The position numbers and the translations under genes were made by a program. From JAPLKB01 sp964429485 (GTDB taxonomy: Bacteria > Desulfobacterota > Syntrophorhabdia > Syntrophorhabdales > Syntrophorhabdaceae): 34,092 nt of DNA. The notes under the pieces were generated by a model. It saw only the letters and a program-made list of their open reading frames with translations, did not search any database and was not told the origin of the DNA. Position 1 is the first letter of the stretch. Every line of letters starts with the position of its first letter. The DNA lies in NCBI GenBank assembly GCA_964429485.1, contig CAYSBW010000024.1:1-34092 (forward strand), given 5' to 3'. This document shows, piece after piece, positions 30,511 through 34,092 of this stretch.

Positions 30511-31500
30511 TTATTCAAAATGAAGCTCCTGAAGCAGTTCCATTGCTTTTCTTGCTTCAGGGATATTCAAGCTGCCCAACCCGCAGCTCGTTGTTAAAAG
30601 CCATTCTTTTTTTTCGGATTTTAGACCAATCCCCTTCATAAGATCAGAAAATCTGTCCATGAGTTTTATAATGCTATCCTTTGAACAACTCAACACTTCC
30701 TCTGAGGAAGGCACAAAACCAGGTGATATCCATCCACCCCTGTTGAGAAACCTTATCAAATCTTCTTTAAAATAAAATATTGTCTCAAGAAAATTAAAGG
30801 CATCGTAGTTAACTATATCAACATCGGCGCTAAAAAGCACAGACCAGTCAGTATTTCCACAACAATGCACACCTTTTTTTGCTTTTATACCTTCCAGTGT
30901 TTCATTCAGAAGAGAAAGGGTCTCATCCTTTGACAGCGATACATAGGCTGAGCCAAAAGAAACCATATAGGGCTCATCAAAAAAAATGATCAAATCTTTT
31001 TCAGGGTATGTTTTTTTAATAGTGTTAACCATCCATTTTGCTTTCATATTAAGTGCTTTTTTAATTATATCAAAAAAACCATAATTATAAATGATCGGTT
31101 TACCATGTTCATCTTTTAAACCAAGGCCCATGCTGAAGGGGCCTGTAAGTTGTCCTTTTATGAACCTTACTCCATTTTCTATGTCTTTTAATCTATCAAG
31201 AAATCTATAAAAACCAGGAGCTGCTTTTTCGGAAATTGAAAACGTATCTAATCTTTCAGCATAGTAATCCTCATAGAACTTTTCTATTCCATTTGTTTCT
31301 TCGGTATTCATGAAAATAGTGTCATTATTTTCATCTGTGACAATACAAGGAACTGATTCAAGAAAAGTGCTGTACATATTTTCAGCCTGAGATCTTTTCG
31401 GCAATTGTGGCCAGAACGGTATTTCCGGACAGGCAGAAAATATTATATCAATTGCTTCATCTATATCCGTGAAGGGAAAACTTCCTATACCGGTAATCAT
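30511..31500 (-). CDS. Core MetE-like (UROD/MetE superfamily) methyltransferase
   Basis: The 329-aa protein matches only the C-terminal catalytic half of cobalamin-independent methionine synthase. It starts with TGIGSFPFTDIDEAIDII and contains GQLTGPFSMGLGL and IFFDEPYMVSFG. The zinc-site pattern is GVHCCGNTDW (His-x-Cys) with a late Cys in TTSCGLGSLN. Full MetE is about 750 aa with a duplicated N-terminal folate half, which is absent. Such short core-MetE proteins in anaerobes and archaea are thought to take methyl groups from a corrinoid or corrinoid protein rather than from methyl-folate. The acceptor here is not known. It lies 78 bp downstream of the MBL-fold gene on the same strand. Confidence 0.8.
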   Translation of the reverse strand: MITGIGSFPFTDIDEAIDIIFSACPEIPFWPQLPKRSQAENMYSTFLESVPCIVTDENNDTIFMNTEETNGIEKFYEDYYAERLDTFSISEKAAPGFYRFLDRLKDIENGVRFIKGQLTGPFSMGLGLKDEHGKPIIYNYGFFDIIKKALNMKAKWMVNTIKKTYPEKDLIIFFDEPYMVSFGSAYVSLSKDETLSLLNETLEGIKAKKGVHCCGNTDWSVLFSADVDIVNYDAFNFLETIFYFKEDLIRFLNRGGWISPGFVPSSEEVLSCSKDSIIKLMDRFSDLMKGIGLKSEKKEWLLTTSCGLGSLNIPEARKAMELLQELHFE

Positions 31501-31578
31501 TTATCACCCTTTTTTTATGTTTTTATCTTTTTAACACAGGAAAAAACCTATGTAAAGTGTAAAGGAAACTGCGAACTT

Positions 31579-32559
31579 TTATAATTCAACCTGCATTCCA
31601 TCGTAGGCAATATCTATTTTAATTGAAAAAGATTCTGCAAATATTTTCTGATATCTCCTTGTTTCTTCTAAAATTTCGTCAAGCTTTTCGTCATCAAGGG
31701 TGGGCTCACTGTGGTAAAGACACAAATGTTTCACACCGGATTTTACACCCAGTTCAACAGCTATTATGTTGTTAGAATGACCCCAGTTTTCCTTTGCAGA
31801 AATTGCATCAAGCAGAGAATATTGGGCATCAAAAACAAGCAAATCTGCATTTCTGAAAAAATCTACAAAATTATACTCCTCATCATAGATATCATCTTTA
31901 TGTTCTGAATCAGTGGAATAAACAATACTTTTACCATCTTTTTCAAACCTGTATCCATAGGAATCGCCGGGATGATTCTGCTTTATGCCCTTAACATTAA
32001 AACCTGCAATTTCATATTCCCTATCTGACTCCAGAACAGTAAATTCCAAATCTGCTTTCATAAATTTAAGAGGGATAGGAAAACAGGGATATTCCTGTTG
32101 CATTAGAAAAGTTTTTTCCAATTCTTTGTGAAAACCATATATATTCACATGATTCCCTTCAATAAAGGCTGGCGTAAAAAAAGGGAAACCCTGTATATGA
32201 TCCCAGTGCAGATGCGATATAAAAATATTGAATATATTGGTTTTATTGGTTCCTTTATAAACCGGCGACCTTAAAACATAGTTTCCAAAATCTCTCAAAC
32301 CTGTTCCTGCATCACAAATAATGTATTCATTGCTTCCATCAATTTCCATACATGATGTATTACTTCCATAACTACAAATTGCAGAAAAAGGCAGACTTTT
32401 ATTGTTTAAACCCTTGTATATAAACTTTTCAATTTCCTCATCTGTACGAAGACTAAGGCTGCTTGTTGCCTTGATGGCTGCAAATATTTTTTTCTTAATT
32501 ATTTCGTATGAATATGATGCAGGCAAAGAACCACGTGTTCCCCAAAAATATACTCTCAT
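31579..32559 (-). CDS. Metallo-beta-lactamase-fold hydrolase
   Basis: The 326-aa protein begins RVYFWGTRGSLP, the usual first strand of COG1235-like MBL phosphodiesterases. The metal-binding motif H116-L-H118-W-D120-H121 follows CDAGTGLRDFG. Later ligands are in IKQNHPGDSYGYRF, VYSTDSEH and the C-terminal LYHSEPTLDD. An insertion near 20-60 is not typical of RNase Z. The likely substrate is a phosphodiester, such as a cyclic nucleotide, but this is not decided by sequence. I chose the ATG at 32559, with AGGAGGGG five bases upstream, over a start 14 codons earlier. Confidence 0.85.
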   Translation of the reverse strand: MRVYFWGTRGSLPASYSYEIIKKKIFAAIKATSSLSLRTDEEIEKFIYKGLNNKSLPFSAICSYGSNTSCMEIDGSNEYIICDAGTGLRDFGNYVLRSPVYKGTNKTNIFNIFISHLHWDHIQGFPFFTPAFIEGNHVNIYGFHKELEKTFLMQQEYPCFPIPLKFMKADLEFTVLESDREYEIAGFNVKGIKQNHPGDSYGYRFEKDGKSIVYSTDSEHKDDIYDEEYNFVDFFRNADLLVFDAQYSLLDAISAKENWGHSNNIIAVELGVKSGVKHLCLYHSEPTLDDEKLDEILEETRRYQKIFAESFSIKIDIAYDGMQVEL

Positions 32560-32749
32560 TACCCCTCCTGCAAAATAAATTATTAATCCGTTTTTTTCCA
32601 AGGAAAGTTAAATGTAAAGCTAAAGATAAACATCAACTTTCTGTTTCAAATAAAACCATGATCAATTATCCATAATTAGCCTTCAAAAGGCTATAAAAAT
32701 ATAGCCGTTACAGTATAAACCTTATTCATTTAAAATTGTGCAGATTTGA

Positions 32750-32786
32750 TAAAAAAAGACCCTGCAAAAATAATCTGCAGGGTCTT
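32750..32786 (-). terminator. Terminator of hppA
   Basis: AAGACCCTGCA (32756-32766) and TGCAGGGTCTT (32776-32786) form an 11-bp perfect stem with a 9-nt loop. On minus it is followed by seven T's (complement of the A's at 32751-32757). It lies 24 bp after the hppA stop codon and insulates it from the MBL-fold gene. Confidence 0.9.
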
Positions 32787-32809
32787 CTGTGTTTCCAGTT
32801 TTTTTCTGT

Positions 32810-34092
32810 TTATTTGAAAATTTGTAACAACAGAAAATCGCATTTTTCAGCAATCCCAAGAAGGTGGGCAATTTTAGGGCCGTATGCCACTGTAACACCG
32901 GCTACAACAACGCTTACCATTGACATTAATTTAATTAAAATATTCAGTGACGGACCACTTGTGTCCTTGAAGGGGTCGCCTACTGTATCACCTACAACTG
33001 CTGCCTTGTGAGCGTAGCTGCCTTTACCGCCATAATTGCCGCTTTCAATATGTTTTTTAGCATTGTCCCAGGCTCCGCCTGAATTTGCCATCATAACTGC
33101 AAGAACAAAGCCGGCAGTCAAGCCTCCGGAAAGCAGTCCTATTACACCGCCGACGCCTAAAATAACTCCAACGATCATTGGAATAAATATTGCTAAAAGA
33201 GAAGGTAATACCATTTCCTTCTGTGCACCTCTTGTTGATATATCAATACAGGATGCATAATCAGGTTTATCTGTCCCGCTTAATATGCCAGGTTTTTCTT
33301 TAAATTGTCTTCTAACTTCTTCTACCATTCTGCCTGCTGCCCTACCAACAGCTTTCATCGTCAAAGCACAAAAGTAAAATGCCATCATAGCGCCTAAAAA
33401 AAGCCCTACAAGAACTTTTGGATTGAGAAGGGATACATTATAAAGGCTCATGAAATCTTCCACTGTTGCCTGGGCAGCAGTTTTATTAATAATAGGCAGA
33501 ATTGTTGATTCACCGGCCAATCTTATAAGTGCCACCCTTATTTCTTCAATGTACGCTGCTATCAGAGCCATGGCAGTTAAAGCAGCGGAGCCTATGGCAA
33601 AGCCCTTGCCTGTTGCAGCAGTTGTATTTCCAAGTGAATCAAGAGCATCGGTTCTCTCACGAACTTCAGGATCAAGCTTGGACATCTGAGCATTACCGCC
33701 TGCATTGTCCGCTATCGGACCATAAGCATCTGTAGCAAGTGTAATGCCAAGAGTTGAAAGCATACCAACAGCCGCAATTCCTACACCATACAACCCCATG
33801 GAAAGAGAATATTCCTTGCCGGAAAAACCGCCTGAAAAAGCAAAAGCAAGCAATATGCCGAGTGAAATAGTTATAACAGGTATCAATGTTGACTGCATAC
33901 CCGTTGCCACACCATCTATGATCACTGTAGCAGGCCCTGTTAAAGCATGTTTTGCAATTCCCTTTGTGGGCGCATATTCATCAGATGTGTAATATTCAGT
34001 AAAAAAGCCTATTATGATGCCCGCTAACAACCCGACAGAAACCGAAGTTGCCGAAAGCATCCGAACGATCTGCAGAAAGCATGACTTTGTAT
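32810..34092 (-). CDS. hppA: Membrane-bound pyrophosphatase, K+-dependent type (partial)
   Basis: This enzyme couples pyrophosphate hydrolysis to H+ or Na+ pumping across the inner membrane. Only the C-terminal 426 or so residues are present; the frame is open to the window edge, so the start lies outside. Visible motifs are TDAYGPIADNAGGNAQMS, ALDSLGNTTAATGKGFAIG and VGDTVGDPFKDTSGPSLNIL, with at least eight membrane helices. In GNTTAATGKG, Ala occupies the position that is Lys in K+-independent enzymes (GNTTKA), so this is the K+-dependent class. The TM6 residues that separate H+ from Na+ pumps are beyond the window. A strong terminator follows. Confidence 0.95.
   Translation of the reverse strand, partial: TKSCFLQIVRMLSATSVSVGLLAGIIIGFFTEYYTSDEYAPTKGIAKHALTGPATVIIDGVATGMQSTLIPVITISLGILLAFAFSGGFSGKEYSLSMGLYGVGIAAVGMLSTLGITLATDAYGPIADNAGGNAQMSKLDPEVRERTDALDSLGNTTAATGKGFAIGSAALTAMALIAAYIEEIRVALIRLAGESTILPIINKTAAQATVEDFMSLYNVSLLNPKVLVGLFLGAMMAFYFCALTMKAVGRAAGRMVEEVRRQFKEKPGILSGTDKPDYASCIDISTRGAQKEMVLPSLLAIFIPMIVGVILGVGGVIGLLSGGLTAGFVLAVMMANSGGAWDNAKKHIESGNYGGKGSYAHKAAVVGDTVGDPFKDTSGPSLNILIKLMSMVSVVVAGVTVAYGPKIAHLLGIAEKCDFLLLQIFK

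Noticed and set aside
32677..32693. TAGCCTT-CAA-AAGGCTA hairpin upstream of the MBL-fold gene
   Set aside because: Seven base pairs with a 3-nt loop and no T-run; no clear role, and the hppA terminator nearby is far stronger.

Overview
The window reads as chromosomal DNA of an AT-rich, didermal (Gram-negative) bacterium, most likely an anaerobe of the Desulfobacterota / former Deltaproteobacteria or a neighbouring phylum. The evidence is an LptD/LpxH/rhamnose-type outer-membrane operon, a porin, a large membrane pyrophosphatase of the K+-dependent type, an oxygen-sensitive-type Fe-S dihydroxy-acid dehydratase, and a large tungsten/molybdenum locus. I cannot place it to genus. Coding density is high. 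I see no tRNA, rRNA, CRISPR array or insertion sequence.

Layout. (i) 1-2320: an upstream gap with a strong promoter and an intrinsic terminator, then rpoD (+) and a small coiled-coil gene with a lysine-rich tail (+). (ii) 2315-10657, all on minus: alpha/beta hydrolase, ileS, lspA, a 78-aa protein, ilvD, a PH-domain membrane protein, a GlcD-type FAD oxidase and a YfiM-like exported protein. (iii) 10708-17886, plus strand: a tightly packed accD-folC-lptD-(RmlC-like)-rfbB-rfbD-lpxH operon for fatty-acid initiation, folate and lipopolysaccharide assembly. (iv) 17877-20766, minus: an M24 peptidase and proS. (v) 21199-22488: a porin with its own consensus promoter, ending in a bidirectional terminator.

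(vi) 22597-29655 is the most interesting part. It is a tungstate/molybdate locus. On minus, in transcription order, it holds a TupA paralogue with an altered ligand loop, tupA, tupB, tupC, a short bacterial homologue of archaeal TiaS (tRNA-Ile2 agmatinylcytidine synthetase), an uncharacterised 77-aa protein, and a molybdenum-storage-protein (MosB-like) subunit. Divergently on plus lies a one-component regulator made of an excisionase-type helix-turn-helix and a COG1910 molybdate-binding-like domain; its promoter geometry predicts a leaderless mRNA. The divergent gap holds two dyads that could be operators, the tupA-tupB gap holds an 18-bp perfect hairpin, and the 77-aa/storage unit has a structured leader. 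I infer that the genes cover sensing, uptake and intracellular storage of the oxyanion, with the TiaS-like and 77-aa proteins as unexplained members.

(vii) 29665-34092: prmA (+), then on minus a core MetE-like protein, a metallo-beta-lactamase-fold hydrolase and the 3' two thirds of hppA, which runs off the window end.
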